From the NCBI GenBank assembly GCA_900544095.1, contig UQTV01000003.1, positions 1 through 64,000 on the forward strand: a stretch of 64,000 bases of DNA. The letters run 5' to 3'. Positions within the stretch are counted from its first letter, which is position 1, and each line of letters starts with the position of its first letter. Under the pieces are notes generated by a model. The model saw only the letters and a list, made by a program, of their open reading frames with translations. It was not told the DNA's origin and did no database searches. This DNA is from an uncultured Collinsella sp. Its GTDB lineage: Bacteria; Actinomycetota; Coriobacteriia; Coriobacteriales; Coriobacteriaceae. Position numbers and translations under genes: made by a program. Below are positions 1 through 8,032 of the stretch, one piece after another.

Positions 1-4
1 ATTC

Positions 5-123
5 TTGACGGCCTGAACAATCGTCAATATCGGTCGGAGGGGTGGCTTTGTAAAGCCGTTTGTCTCCACCCGCATAGCGGGTGGTTTAAAGCTGGCCGCT
101 GCGCGGCCAGCAGACTAAAGTCT
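5..123. repeat. run of consecutive hairpins, possible mobile-element end
   Basis: Five perfect stem-loops follow one another with almost no spacing: TTGACG/CGTCAA (5-27), GGCTTT/AAAGCC (44-57), CCACCCGC/GCGGGTGG with loop ATA (66-84), GCTGGCCGC/GCGGCCAGC (91-111) and AGACT/AGTCT (112-123). No open frame is supported here. Strings of small hairpins of this kind occur at ends of IS200/IS605-type elements and in omega-RNA regions, so this may be the right end of an element lying outside the window to the left. That reading is inference; no transposase is visible. Confidence 0.35.
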
Positions 124-132
124 TGAAAGAAA

Positions 133-158
133 GCCTCCGAACCAGAAGGTTCGGAGGC
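133..158 (-). terminator. probable terminator behind guaA
   Basis: An 11-bp perfect stem (133-143 with 148-158) closes a 4-nt loop. On the minus strand it is followed by the T-rich run TTTCTTTC. It lies about 105 nt past the guaA stop, in the right orientation to end guaA transcription. Confidence 0.6.
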
Positions 159-263
159 CGTTATTCCCGTTATTTCGCTGATGGCTTTACCTTGCGGCGA
201 TGCCGAAATAGTACCAGGCAGTACTCGGCAGCATCAAAATGCGAGTCCGGAAGCCAGTTCTCG

Positions 264-1862
264 CTATTCCCACTCAATCGTCGCGGGCGGCTTGGACGTG
301 ATGTCGTAGCACACGCGGTTGGCGCCGGGGACCTCAGCCACGATACGGCCGGAAATGCGGGCCAGCACGTCGTAGGGCAGCTTGGCCCAGTCGGCGGTCA
401 TGGCATCGCTGGACTCGACGGCACGCAGGATGATCGGACGCTGATAGGTGCGCTCGTCGCCCATTACGCCAACGGACTTAATGTCGGGCAGGACCGCGAA
501 ATACTGCCAGCAGCTGTGCTCGGAGTTGCGCTCGCCAGTCTGCTCAAACAGACGCTGGTTGTAGGCGTCGAGCTCCTCGCGCACGATAGCGTCGGCGTTT
601 TTGAGAATCTCGAGCTTCTCCTTGTCGACCGCGCCGATGATGCGGATGGCCAGACCCGGGCCCGGGAAGGGCTGACGGAACACGATGTGACCCGGCAGGC
701 CGAGCGCCAGACCAAGCGCGCGGACCTCGTCCTTAAAGAAGTGGTCGAGCGGCTCGATGAGGTCGAAGTGCACGCCCTCGGGGAACGGGATCAGGTTGTG
801 GTGGCTCTTGATGGTGGCCGTCTTGCCGCCCGTCTTGCGAGCGCCGGACTCGATGATGTCGGGGTAGATGGTGCCCTGAGCCAGATACTTGACCGGCTTG
901 CCATCGCACTCGAGCTGCTGGGCGACCGCGAAGAACTCTTTCCAGAACTGCGTGCCGATGATGCGGCGCTTCTCCTCAGGCTCGGTCACGCCGGCCAGAA
1001 GCTCGGCATAGCGGTCCTCGGCGTGGACGTGGATAAAGTCGACGTCAAACTGCTTGGTGAAGACCTCCTCCACCTGCTCGGGCTCACCCTTGCGCAGCAG
1101 ACCGTGGTTGATGAACACACAGGTCATCTGCTTGCCCACGGCGCGGGCGCCCAGCGCAGCCACGACGGAGGAGTCGACGCCACCGGACAAGGCCAGAATC
1201 ACGCGGTCGTCGCCGACCTTCTCGCGGAACTCGGCCGTCATGGTCTCGACCAGGTTGTCCATGCTCCAGTTGGGCTCCAGGCCGCAGATCTCAAACAGGA
1301 AGTTGCTCAGCAGCTGCTGACCGTACTCGGAGTGCTTGACCTCGGGGTGGAACTGCGTGGTGAAAATCTTGCGCTCGACGCACTCCATGGCGGCAACCGG
1401 GCATACGTCGGTGCTGGCGGTAACGGTAAAGCCCTCGGGCACCTCGGACACGGCGTCGCGGTGGCTCATCCACACGGTCTGCTCCATGGGCGTGGAGTTA
1501 AAGAGCTTGGCGCCAGCCGTGCGCGTGATGGTGGCGCGGCCGTACTCGCCCACCTCGGAGTGGCCGACCTTGCCGCCGAGCGTCACGGCCGTGATCTGAT
1601 GGCCGTAGCAAAAGCCCAGGACGGGAAGGCCAAGGTCAAAGATGGCGGGATCGATGGACGGAGCGTCCTCGGCGTACACGGAGGCCGGGCCGCCGGAAAG
1701 GATGAGCGCAGAGGCGTTCATCTCGCGAATCTCATCGGCCGAGATGTCGCAGGGAACGATCTCGGAATACACGTTGAGGTCGCGGACGCGACGGGCAATG
1801 AGCTGACCGTACTGCGCACCAAAGTCGAGTACGAGGACCTTTGCGGAAGCCTTTTGATCCAT
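264..1862 (-). CDS. guaA: GMP synthase (glutamine-hydrolysing)
   Basis: Converts XMP to GMP using ATP and glutamine, the last step of guanine nucleotide synthesis in the cytosol. The N-terminal class I glutamine amidotransferase domain begins KVLVLDFGAQYGQLIARRV, carries the nucleophile motif GFCYGHQ and the later QFHPEV motif. The ATP-pyrophosphatase domain follows with P-loop LALSGGVDSSVV, and the protein ends in the usual GuaA tail SKPPATIEWE. I chose the ATG at 1862 (532 aa, close to the family's 510-530) because GAGGGGG stands just upstream; the frame stays open to 1988 but no ribosome site supports a longer form. It is transcribed away from the asparaginase gene; the shared 268-bp gap must hold both promoters, and I see no purine riboswitch in it. 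Confidence 0.97.
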   Translation of the reverse strand: MDQKASAKVLVLDFGAQYGQLIARRVRDLNVYSEIVPCDISADEIREMNASALILSGGPASVYAEDAPSIDPAIFDLGLPVLGFCYGHQITAVTLGGKVGHSEVGEYGRATITRTAGAKLFNSTPMEQTVWMSHRDAVSEVPEGFTVTASTDVCPVAAMECVERKIFTTQFHPEVKHSEYGQQLLSNFLFEICGLEPNWSMDNLVETMTAEFREKVGDDRVILALSGGVDSSVVAALGARAVGKQMTCVFINHGLLRKGEPEQVEEVFTKQFDVDFIHVHAEDRYAELLAGVTEPEEKRRIIGTQFWKEFFAVAQQLECDGKPVKYLAQGTIYPDIIESGARKTGGKTATIKSHHNLIPFPEGVHFDLIEPLDHFFKDEVRALGLALGLPGHIVFRQPFPGPGLAIRIIGAVDKEKLEILKNADAIVREELDAYNQRLFEQTGERNSEHSCWQYFAVLPDIKSVGVMGDERTYQRPIILRAVESSDAMTADWAKLPYDVLARISGRIVAEVPGANRVCYDITSKPPATIEWE

Positions 1863-2130
1863 GGTTTCCCCCTCTTGTTGGCGGGGAGCCGGTGCCCACC
1901 CGCGTGAATGAACGAAAATAACTTCCATAGTGTACACGTTATATGGGGTTTCTCGTCCCTCGCGGCCATCAGCGCACGGCAAACGCACGACCTGGGCCCT
2001 TATTTGACGGCAGTTGAAGTATTACTAAACATTACAGATGATGTATTACGTTTGAACATTGGACGCCCTGTGCCACAATACTGCCGAACGACTCCGCCCT
2101 TGCGGCGACAAAACCGATAGGAATACCAGC

Positions 2131-3144
2131 ATGAAGCGCATCCTTCTCATCGCCACGGGCGGCACCATCGCATCGACCGAGGACGGCAACGGCCTCTCCC
2201 CCGCCCTGACCGGTGAGGAGCTCGCCCAGAGCGTCCCCGAGATCTCGGGCCTCTGCGAGCTCGACGTCGTGCAGCCCATGAACATCGACAGCACCAATAT
2301 GCGCCCCAGTGACTGGATGCGTATCCGCGACGTCATCGTCGAGGGTTATGCCGACCACGACGGCTTTGTGATTCTGCACGGCACCGACACCATGAGCTAC
2401 ACCGCGGCGGCGCTTTCCTATCTGATTCAGGACAGCCCCAAGCCTATCGTACTCACCGGCTCGCAAAAGCCCATGGGCAATCCCTTTACCGACGCCAAGC
2501 TCAACCTGTACCAGAGCCTGCTCTATGCGCTCGACGAGCACTCGCACGACGTCTCAATCGTGTTTGGCGGCGTAGCCATTGCCGGTACGCGCGCCCGCAA
2601 ACAGCGCACCATGAGCTTTAACGCGTTCATTAGCGTCAACTATCCGCCCATCGCCTATATCCGCAACGACCGCATCGTGCGCAACGGGCTTCACGGCACG
2701 CATCAGGGCGAAAACCCGGTGCGTTTCTACGACAGCATCGACCCGCGCGTATTTGTACTCAAGCTCACGCCCGGCGTAAACCCGGGCATCCTCGACGCCC
2801 TTGCCGATAGCTACGACGCTGTAATCCTTGAGACCTTTGGCATTGGCGGTATCCCCGAGTTTGGCGAGTCGGGCGAGTCGTTCCAAGAGGCGATTTTCCG
2901 CTGGGTCGATTCGGGCCGCACCGTCGTTATGACCACGCAGGTCCCCGAAGAGGGCCTTGACCTGGGTGTTTATGAGGTCGGCCGTGCCTACGCCGATCAT
3001 CCGGGCATTTTGCGCGGCGACGATATGACAACCGAGACGCTCGTGGCCAAAACCATGTGGGCACTCGGCCAGTCACGCGATGCCGCCGAGATCCAGCGCC
3101 TGTTCTACAGCCAAGTCAACCACGACCGCATCCCGATGGCGTAA
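2131..3144 (+). CDS. ansA: L-asparaginase, type I-like
   Basis: Hydrolyses asparagine to aspartate and ammonia. The protein (337 aa) opens with MKRILLIATGGTIAS, the first asparaginase signature with the catalytic threonine in GGTIA, and has the second signature HGTDTM about 90 residues in, holding the second Thr/Asp pair. The length fits cytosolic AnsA enzymes. There is no signal peptide, so it is probably intracellular. The ATG at 2131 has only a weak GGAAT ribosome site, but it begins exactly at the conserved N-terminus; the frame extends upstream to 2059 without homologous sequence. It stands alone, with guaA divergent and a minus-strand XRE gene convergent 22 bp downstream. Confidence 0.93.
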   Translation: MKRILLIATGGTIASTEDGNGLSPALTGEELAQSVPEISGLCELDVVQPMNIDSTNMRPSDWMRIRDVIVEGYADHDGFVILHGTDTMSYTAAALSYLIQDSPKPIVLTGSQKPMGNPFTDAKLNLYQSLLYALDEHSHDVSIVFGGVAIAGTRARKQRTMSFNAFISVNYPPIAYIRNDRIVRNGLHGTHQGENPVRFYDSIDPRVFVLKLTPGVNPGILDALADSYDAVILETFGIGGIPEFGESGESFQEAIFRWVDSGRTVVMTTQVPEEGLDLGVYEVGRAYADHPGILRGDDMTTETLVAKTMWALGQSRDAAEIQRLFYSQVNHDRIPMA

Positions 3145-3166
3145 TTCAGTTATCGACGGGTATCCC

Positions 3167-3385
3167 CTATTCGATCCCCTCGAGAAGCTCTGACACCGTC
3201 ATGCCGAGTGCGGGCGCGATCTTAAATAGAACCTTGAGCGTGAAATTTGCCGTCCCATCTTCGATTCGGTCGAGGTAGGGTCGGCTGATTCCTGTCGCCA
3301 CACAAAAATCAACCTTGGAGATACCAAGGTCCCTGCGTGTCTCTTCGACCCGCCTGCCAAGAATCTGTTTCGCACGTTCGTCCAT
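3167..3385 (-). CDS. small XRE-family HTH regulator
   Basis: A 72-aa single-domain DNA-binding protein of the Cro/C1/XRE type. The helix-turn-helix covers about residues 20-55; the recognition helix is near ISRPYLDRIEDG and is followed by LFKIAPALGMTVSELL, typical of the last helices of the domain. Nothing follows the HTH, so any effector or partner must be another protein. It starts 29 bp from a perfect 26-bp palindrome that also lies in front of the divergent gene at 3462, so autoregulation and control of that neighbour are likely (inference from position). Its target and inducer are unknown. Confidence 0.85.
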   Translation of the reverse strand: MDERAKQILGRRVEETRRDLGISKVDFCVATGISRPYLDRIEDGTANFTLKVLFKIAPALGMTVSELLEGIE

Positions 3386-3413
3386 GCAGCCGAGTTTGAA
3401 ATGGAGCTGAACA

Positions 3414-3439
3414 AAAACGTAAACTATAGTTTACGTTTT
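3414..3439. promoter_or_regulatory. 26-bp perfect palindrome, probable XRE operator
   Basis: The sequence is symmetric over all 26 bases; the left half is AAAACGTAAACTA. The centre contains TATAGT, which can serve as a -10 box, so a bound repressor would cover a promoter. It lies in the gap between the divergent starts at 3385 and 3462. Confidence 0.7.
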
Positions 3440-3461
3440 GCCGAATACACAGGAGTTTTCT

Positions 3462-3851
3462 ATGTCGGGTTCTTCGGTCCGCATGTACCGAGCCACGCTT
3501 CGCACAAACAGCGCACCGCCCAAGCTCGTCGTCGTTGAAGCAGAATGTCTTTCGCCCGATGAGCGCACAGCATTCGCATTGCTATCAAGTCGAGTCGCCG
3601 CTGTTCTGGTCCCTTGCCCGGCGCAAGGTGAACTTGCCATCCAATGCCAAGCGCACAGTTGCTCGCTCAATCAGGCTGCCGTAATCGCAACCAGTCAACG
3701 CGGCCTGCCGCTCCTTTTAGAAGCCGGTATCGCGCTCTGCCTCCGCGGTGCCGGATACGAAAACGAGGCCGCCGCCGATGTAGTCTTTCAACCACGATCG
3801 AGCGGCGGCCTCGCAGCAGCCATCGAATATGCTTGCAGGCTCGTTGCCTAA
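3462..3851 (+). CDS. small unknown protein with a HAD-like C-terminal pattern
   Basis: 129 aa, start ATG at 3462 with AGGAG 7 bp upstream; an in-frame start at 3438 lies inside the operator palindrome and is less likely. I do not recognise the family with certainty. The C-terminal third (GLPLLLEAGIAL, then NEAAADVV, then GGLAAAIEYA) resembles the closing segment of Cof-type HAD phosphatases, where ND..MLE.AG, AAADYVT and DGVA.AIE appear in the same order and spacing; the HAD protein at 58254-59075 in this window gives the comparison. The HAD nucleophile aspartates are absent, so it would be a catalytically empty fragment or a scavenged fold. It is paired with the divergent XRE gene, which suggests controlled expression. 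Confidence 0.6.
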   Translation: MSGSSVRMYRATLRTNSAPPKLVVVEAECLSPDERTAFALLSSRVAAVLVPCPAQGELAIQCQAHSCSLNQAAVIATSQRGLPLLLEAGIALCLRGAGYENEAAADVVFQPRSSGGLAAAIEYACRLVA

Positions 3852-3860
3852 AGGCGCAAG

Positions 3861-4244
3861 CTAAAAGCCCAGGCCAAAGCCCATACCGGTAATCGCCGAA
3901 TACATAAAGTAGACGTTGATTACGTTGAGAAACACACCCGTGATGCAGCCGTTTCGCAGGTAGCGCTCGCACACGATGCGCGCCATGGCGGCGGATTCCT
4001 CATTGTTCTTTGCCTGGCGTCCCGCCGTAAAGTACGTCGCCACGCTCAGCAGCAAGTTGAGCACCGGCAGCGCCAGCAACTCGTAGCTCTTGCCCCAGCG
4101 CGTCGCCTCGCCGGCAGCATTAAACTTTGTTGCTACCTCGGGACCAATGTTGGGGATAACACACGCTGCGACCACCAGCGGAATCACCGCAAGTACGAGC
4201 AGCGCAATACCCATGTAGCCAGCTTTTTTGCCATATTTAAACAT
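3861..4244 (-). CDS. DUF1648-type small membrane protein
   Basis: 127 aa with three or four hydrophobic segments: residues about 10-30, 53-70 and 103-125. The stretch after the first segment (PNIGPEVATKFNAAGEATRW, followed by a Gly-Lys and the second hydrophobic helix beginning LLALPVLNLLL) matches the DUF1648 pattern of P..P.HFN..G....G and a following LP. DUF1648 proteins sit next to SdpI-like immunity proteins and regulators, but their biochemical role is not established. It lies 11 bp beyond the ychF-side intergenic start, transcribed away from it on the same strand, so co-transcription with ychF upstream is likely. Confidence 0.7.
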   Translation of the reverse strand: MFKYGKKAGYMGIALLVLAVIPLVVAACVIPNIGPEVATKFNAAGEATRWGKSYELLALPVLNLLLSVATYFTAGRQAKNNEESAAMARIVCERYLRNGCITGVFLNVINVYFMYSAITGMGFGLGF

Positions 4245-4255
4245 ATGCGTCGTCC

Positions 4256-5332
4256 TTATACGTTAAAGCGGAAGTGCACGACGTCGCCATCGGCCATGAC
4301 ATAGTCCTTGCCCTCAATACGCAGCTTGCCGGCGGCCTTGGCGCCCTGCTCGCCACCGAGCTCGATGTAGTCGTCGTAGCCAATGACCTCGGCCTTAATA
4401 AAGCCGCGCTCAAAGTCGGTGTGGATGACACCGGCGGCCTGCGGGGCGGTCGCGCCCTGACGCACCGTCCAGGCCTTGACCTCCATCTCGCCAGCCGTAA
4501 AGAACGACTGCAGGCCAAGCAGCTTGTAGGCGGCCTGCGCGAGCACGTCCAGACCGGGCTGCTCCAGGCCCAGGCTCTCCAGGTAGTCGGCGGCGTCCTC
4601 GGGATCGAGCTCGGAAAGCTCGGCCTCGATTTTGGCGCAGATGGGCAACGGCTTGACACCGTCGATGGGCGCCAGGTCCTCGTTGAGCATATCCTCGTCT
4701 ACGTTGGCCACATACAGAATGGGCTTCATGGTGAGCAAGAACAGGCCCTTGGCAGCGGCGCGCTCCTCGTCGGTCATCTCCATGGATGCGGCGCGCTTGC
4801 CCTCGTTGAGCCAGGCAAGCAGACGCTTGGCCACCTCGAACTTGGGCATGAGCTCCTTGTCGCGCTTGGCCTCCTTCTCGAGCTTGGGCAGCTGCTTCTC
4901 GAGCGTGCCCATGTCGGCCAAGATGAGCTCGGTCATGATAGTGTCGGCATCGCCGGCGGGATCGACGAACTCGCCCGTGCGGCCCACCTCGCGCATAACG
5001 TTGGGGTCCTTAAAGTAGCGCACGACCTCGCAGATGGCGTCGGTCTCGCGGATGTTTGCCAAGAACTGGTTGCCCAAGCCCTCGCCCTCGTTGGCGCCCT
5101 TCACCAGACCTGCGATGTCGACGAACTCGACCGTAGCCGGCACAATGCGGCCCGGGTTGACGATATCGGCGAGCTTTTGCAGGCGGTTATCGGGCACATC
5201 GACGATACCCACGTTGGGGTCGATCGTGGCAAACGGGTAGTTGGCGGCAAGGCCGGTTTTTTTGGTAAGCGCGGTGAACAGCGTCGACTTGCCCACGTTG
5301 GGCAGGCCCACGATACCGATGGAAAGGGACAC
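4256..5332 (-). CDS. ychF: ribosome-binding ATPase YchF (OBG family)
   Basis: Universal OBG-family P-loop NTPase that binds ribosomes and prefers ATP to GTP. The protein starts SLSIGIVGLPNVGKSTLF with the G1 P-loop at once, continues with FATIDPNVGIV (G2 region) and DIAGLVKGANEGEGLGNQF (G3), has a coiled-coil insertion rich in Lys/Glu, and ends in a TGS domain with AWTVRQGATAPQAAGVIHTD and HFRFNV. I place the start at the GTG at 5332 (358 aa) because AAAGGAGCT is 6 bp upstream and the protein then begins like its relatives (about 363 aa); the frame is open to 5368. The gene at 3861-4244 follows after a short gap. Confidence 0.95.
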   Translation of the reverse strand: MSLSIGIVGLPNVGKSTLFTALTKKTGLAANYPFATIDPNVGIVDVPDNRLQKLADIVNPGRIVPATVEFVDIAGLVKGANEGEGLGNQFLANIRETDAICEVVRYFKDPNVMREVGRTGEFVDPAGDADTIMTELILADMGTLEKQLPKLEKEAKRDKELMPKFEVAKRLLAWLNEGKRAASMEMTDEERAAAKGLFLLTMKPILYVANVDEDMLNEDLAPIDGVKPLPICAKIEAELSELDPEDAADYLESLGLEQPGLDVLAQAAYKLLGLQSFFTAGEMEVKAWTVRQGATAPQAAGVIHTDFERGFIKAEVIGYDDYIELGGEQGAKAAGKLRIEGKDYVMADGDVVHFRFNV

Positions 5333-5446
5333 GACAGCTCCTTTTGGTACAGGTACTTCAAACTGCATAAGTATAGCGCCGCCGCAGCATCCAGGCGAAC
5401 CCGGACGCCACGGCGGCGCAAATGAAGCAGAGATTGGGGTCGCCAG

Positions 5447-6700
5447 CTAGTCCGCGAGCTTTTCCACCTGGTCGAGCATCTTGTCGAGCTTGGCCTTTGC
5501 CTCGGCCTTGGCCTTCATCGCCTCTTCGTGGGCCTTGGCCTTCTGGGCAGCCTTTTCCTCGGCCTCGGGGTCGACGACAACCAGATTGGACGCGTCGTGT
5601 TGAACCAGCTTGAGCGCATGCTCGGGACAAACCTTGACACAGGCGCCACAGCCTAAACAATACGTGGACTCCAACGCAAAGCGGCCGCTTCCCACCAAAT
5701 CGCAGGCGAACGTGGGGCATACATTGACGCACTCGCCGCACGACGTACACTTGTCAAAATCGCACTCCGGCGTGCTCACCTGCATGTTCTGGGCAAGCTC
5801 GGGGTGGTTTTGCAACGTTGAGAGCACCAGTTGGCGCCCGTGCGTGAGCGAACGGCGACGCTTGGTCGTCGTGGTGCCGCACATGGTGTTGAGCGTGCGC
5901 TCCAGCTGGGTAATCTGATGGCGATGGGCCTTGAGCTTTTGCGTCACCGAGGCCAGCGCCGCCGTCGCCGGATTGAGCTTGGTCACCGTCAGGCCCGTCG
6001 TGCGGGCGATCTTTTCCATGTACTCCTTGCGCTCGTACTCGCGAAGCTTATGGCACTTGAGGCTCTTGGGGTCGACCTCCAGGCCCATACCCGTGCCAGA
6101 CCACTCCTCGGCCTTCGCAATCGCCTCGCCCAGAATGTCCTCACCGCCGATGTTGCGGCATTTATCGCACACGCCCAACGGCAGGTACACGCTCACGTTG
6201 GGATAGTCCGCCAGTACCGAGAACCAGGTCTCGGCCGTAATATCGCCCACACAGGCAACGACGACCTCGTTTTCGCGCGGCATGCGCTTGAGGGCGCGCG
6301 TGCAGGTGACGTAGGCGGTCTCGTGGCTCGTAGCAGCAGAGACGATATCGTCATACAGGTTTTTGGGCGCCAGGCGCGGCGAGATGATCGCCTCGGTCGG
6401 ACAGGCAGCGGCGCACAGGCCGCACTTGCGACAGGAGTCGAGGATCTCGATGGAGTCTTCCTCGACCTCGATAGCGTTGACCGGGCACACGTCCATGCAC
6501 GCGGTGCAGCCGCTCTTTTCGTTTTTGCAGGTCAGGCACGGAATGGTGTTACCGCGCGGACGCTCCTTGTAGTCGGCAGGATTCCACTGCGGTGCCGACG
6601 GATCGAGTGCATCGGTCACACCGCCAAGCGGGTTTTTAAGAAAGTCGAAACCCTTGCTGATCTCGATAATGTCATCAAACAGATCGTGTTCCTGCGCCAT
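5447..6700 (-). CDS. polyferredoxin-like 4Fe-4S protein of unknown partner
   Basis: 417 aa, cytosolic. The N-terminal region has two 4Fe-4S motifs (CTACMDVCPVNAI and CRKCGLCAAACPTEAI), preceded by a CLTC pair. A middle region with no known enzyme signature contains CDKC and CHKL pieces. Two more clusters follow near residues 325-375 (CTSCGECVNVCP and CLGCGACVKVCP), and the tail is an Ala/Lys/Glu-rich coiled coil. It should carry at least four clusters and act as an electron relay. I cannot name the donor or acceptor; no oxidoreductase partner is next to it. The start at 6700 has GGGAGGGG upstream. The hairpin GCGCCGCCG/CGGCGGCGC just beyond the stop (5376-5419) is a weak terminator candidate. 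Confidence 0.8.
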   Translation of the reverse strand: MAQEHDLFDDIIEISKGFDFLKNPLGGVTDALDPSAPQWNPADYKERPRGNTIPCLTCKNEKSGCTACMDVCPVNAIEVEEDSIEILDSCRKCGLCAAACPTEAIISPRLAPKNLYDDIVSAATSHETAYVTCTRALKRMPRENEVVVACVGDITAETWFSVLADYPNVSVYLPLGVCDKCRNIGGEDILGEAIAKAEEWSGTGMGLEVDPKSLKCHKLREYERKEYMEKIARTTGLTVTKLNPATAALASVTQKLKAHRHQITQLERTLNTMCGTTTTKRRRSLTHGRQLVLSTLQNHPELAQNMQVSTPECDFDKCTSCGECVNVCPTFACDLVGSGRFALESTYCLGCGACVKVCPEHALKLVQHDASNLVVVDPEAEEKAAQKAKAHEEAMKAKAEAKAKLDKMLDQVEKLAD

Positions 6701-6851
6701 GCGCGGCCCCTCCCTGAGCAGTGCAAACAAGCAAGAGATAATGATACGCTATCGGTCCACGCCTCGGGCAAATTACACGCGGCGCATCTTTGCGGCAAAT
6801 AGCCCATGGCCCATCGCCGCCTCGATTGCACAAGGTCAATCAAGCGCCAAA

Positions 6852-7919
6852 CTATGCCTCGCACATGAACTGCACGATCTTTTGTTTGGTCACCTTTGCC
6901 TGCTCGTTGGCCATATTACGCTCATTTCTAAAGACCGCATTTGCAACACTCTGCAGATCGGCATCGGAAATCTCGCCAAGGCCCAGCTCCTCGAGCGTCG
7001 TCGGCAGACCAACGCGCTGGCAAAACTCGAGCACCTGATCAAGCTCGGGTGCACGCTCCAGGCGCAGCTGCACCACCAGGCCAAATGCCACGGCCTCGCC
7101 ATGCATTGCCTTGCACTCGGGCAGAATCGTCAACCCGTTGGCGATGGCATGCGCCAACGCCAAGCCACCGCTCTCAAAGCCAACACCCGAGAGCAGGATA
7201 TTGCACTCGATCAGGCGCTCAACTGCCGGCGATGTACGGCCCTTTTTGAGATCGCGCTTGGCAGCGACGCCGCACTCCATGAGTGTGTCATAGCAGGCAC
7301 GAGCCGCAACCAAGGCCAAGTGCCCCGGCGCGCCACCGTGCTCGTTGGCGCCGTGCGCCGCAGCGCACGAACGCGCCTCAAAATACGTTGCCAGCGCATC
7401 GCCCATACCAGCGACCGTCATACGCAGTGGGGCCGCCGCGACCACGTTGGTATCGACCACGACCAGGTCTGGATTCTTCTCGAGCATCAGGTAGCGGTCG
7501 AACGACCCATCCTCGTGATACAGCACCGAAATCGCGCTGCACGGACCATCCATCGAAGCCGCCGTGGGGCATACGCACAACGGCAACTCGGCATAAAACG
7601 CAACGGCCTTGGCGATATCGAGCATCTTGCCGCCGCCAATACCCACCACCATGTCGCAATACTCGGCCTGGGCTTCCTTAGCCATTTTTACAACGGCCTC
7701 TTCCGTACACGGACCGTCATAAATCTTAAAGAACGGCTCGCTTAGATCTTCGTCCAGAAATCCATCAACGATCTGCTTGCACAGCCGATCCTCGGTGCCC
7801 TGGTCAAACAAGACATAGGCAGCGCAGCCCAACCATGACAAATACCTGCCTTGACGCGACAGTTCGCCCGGCCCCTGAACATACCGGCCGGGACCGCCGT
7901 AAACCATAGGAAGCGCCAT
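6852..7919 (-). CDS. glycerol dehydrogenase-like iron/zinc alcohol dehydrogenase
   Basis: 355 aa, GldA branch of the iron-containing alcohol dehydrogenases, which oxidise glycerol or related polyols with NAD. The Rossmann-type N-domain holds the cofactor-binding VVGIGGGKMLDIAKAVA, followed by CPTAASMDGPCSAISVLY and GMGDALATYFEA. The metal site includes the Asp of GMGDAL and the histidines in ALAHAIANG and KAMHGEAVAFG. It is a paralogue of the next gene upstream (8033-9133) with the same domain order, somewhat divergent, which suggests different substrates. A terminator separates the two, so it has its own promoter; a 9-bp hairpin GGTGCAAAG/CTTTGCACC at 7951-7979 lies in its leader. Confidence 0.85.
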   Translation of the reverse strand: MALPMVYGGPGRYVQGPGELSRQGRYLSWLGCAAYVLFDQGTEDRLCKQIVDGFLDEDLSEPFFKIYDGPCTEEAVVKMAKEAQAEYCDMVVGIGGGKMLDIAKAVAFYAELPLCVCPTAASMDGPCSAISVLYHEDGSFDRYLMLEKNPDLVVVDTNVVAAAPLRMTVAGMGDALATYFEARSCAAAHGANEHGGAPGHLALVAARACYDTLMECGVAAKRDLKKGRTSPAVERLIECNILLSGVGFESGGLALAHAIANGLTILPECKAMHGEAVAFGLVVQLRLERAPELDQVLEFCQRVGLPTTLEELGLGEISDADLQSVANAVFRNERNMANEQAKVTKQKIVQFMCEA

Positions 7920-7950
7920 ACGAGAATCCGCCCTTCATCAAACAACGATT

Positions 7951-7979
7951 GGTGCAAAGTAACCTTTCCCCTTTGCACC
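7951..7979. promoter_or_regulatory. leader hairpin of the glycerol dehydrogenase-like gene
   Basis: GGTGCAAAG and CTTTGCACC form a 9-bp stem around an 11-nt loop, 32 bp upstream of the start at 7919. There is no T-run. It may be an operator or leader structure; the same GCAAAG/CTTTGC core recurs in the terminator 9 bp away. Confidence 0.35.
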
Positions 7980-7987
7980 ATAGTAAA

Positions 7988-8020
7988 AAGGGGCAAAGTC
8001 ATCTGCTGGCTTTGCCCCTT
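7988..8020 (-). terminator. rho-independent terminator after gldA
   Basis: AAGGGGCAAAG and CTTTGCCCCTT pair perfectly over 11 bp around an 11-nt loop; on the minus strand the stem is followed directly by TTTTT. It ends the gene at 8033-9133. Confidence 0.9.
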
Positions 8021-8032
8021 CCTTAGCTTGAT

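Noticed and set aside
123..1907. 594-aa open frame on the strand opposite guaA
   Set aside because: It mirrors the GuaA coding frame in a GC-rich gene, has no ribosome site and no recognisable motif.
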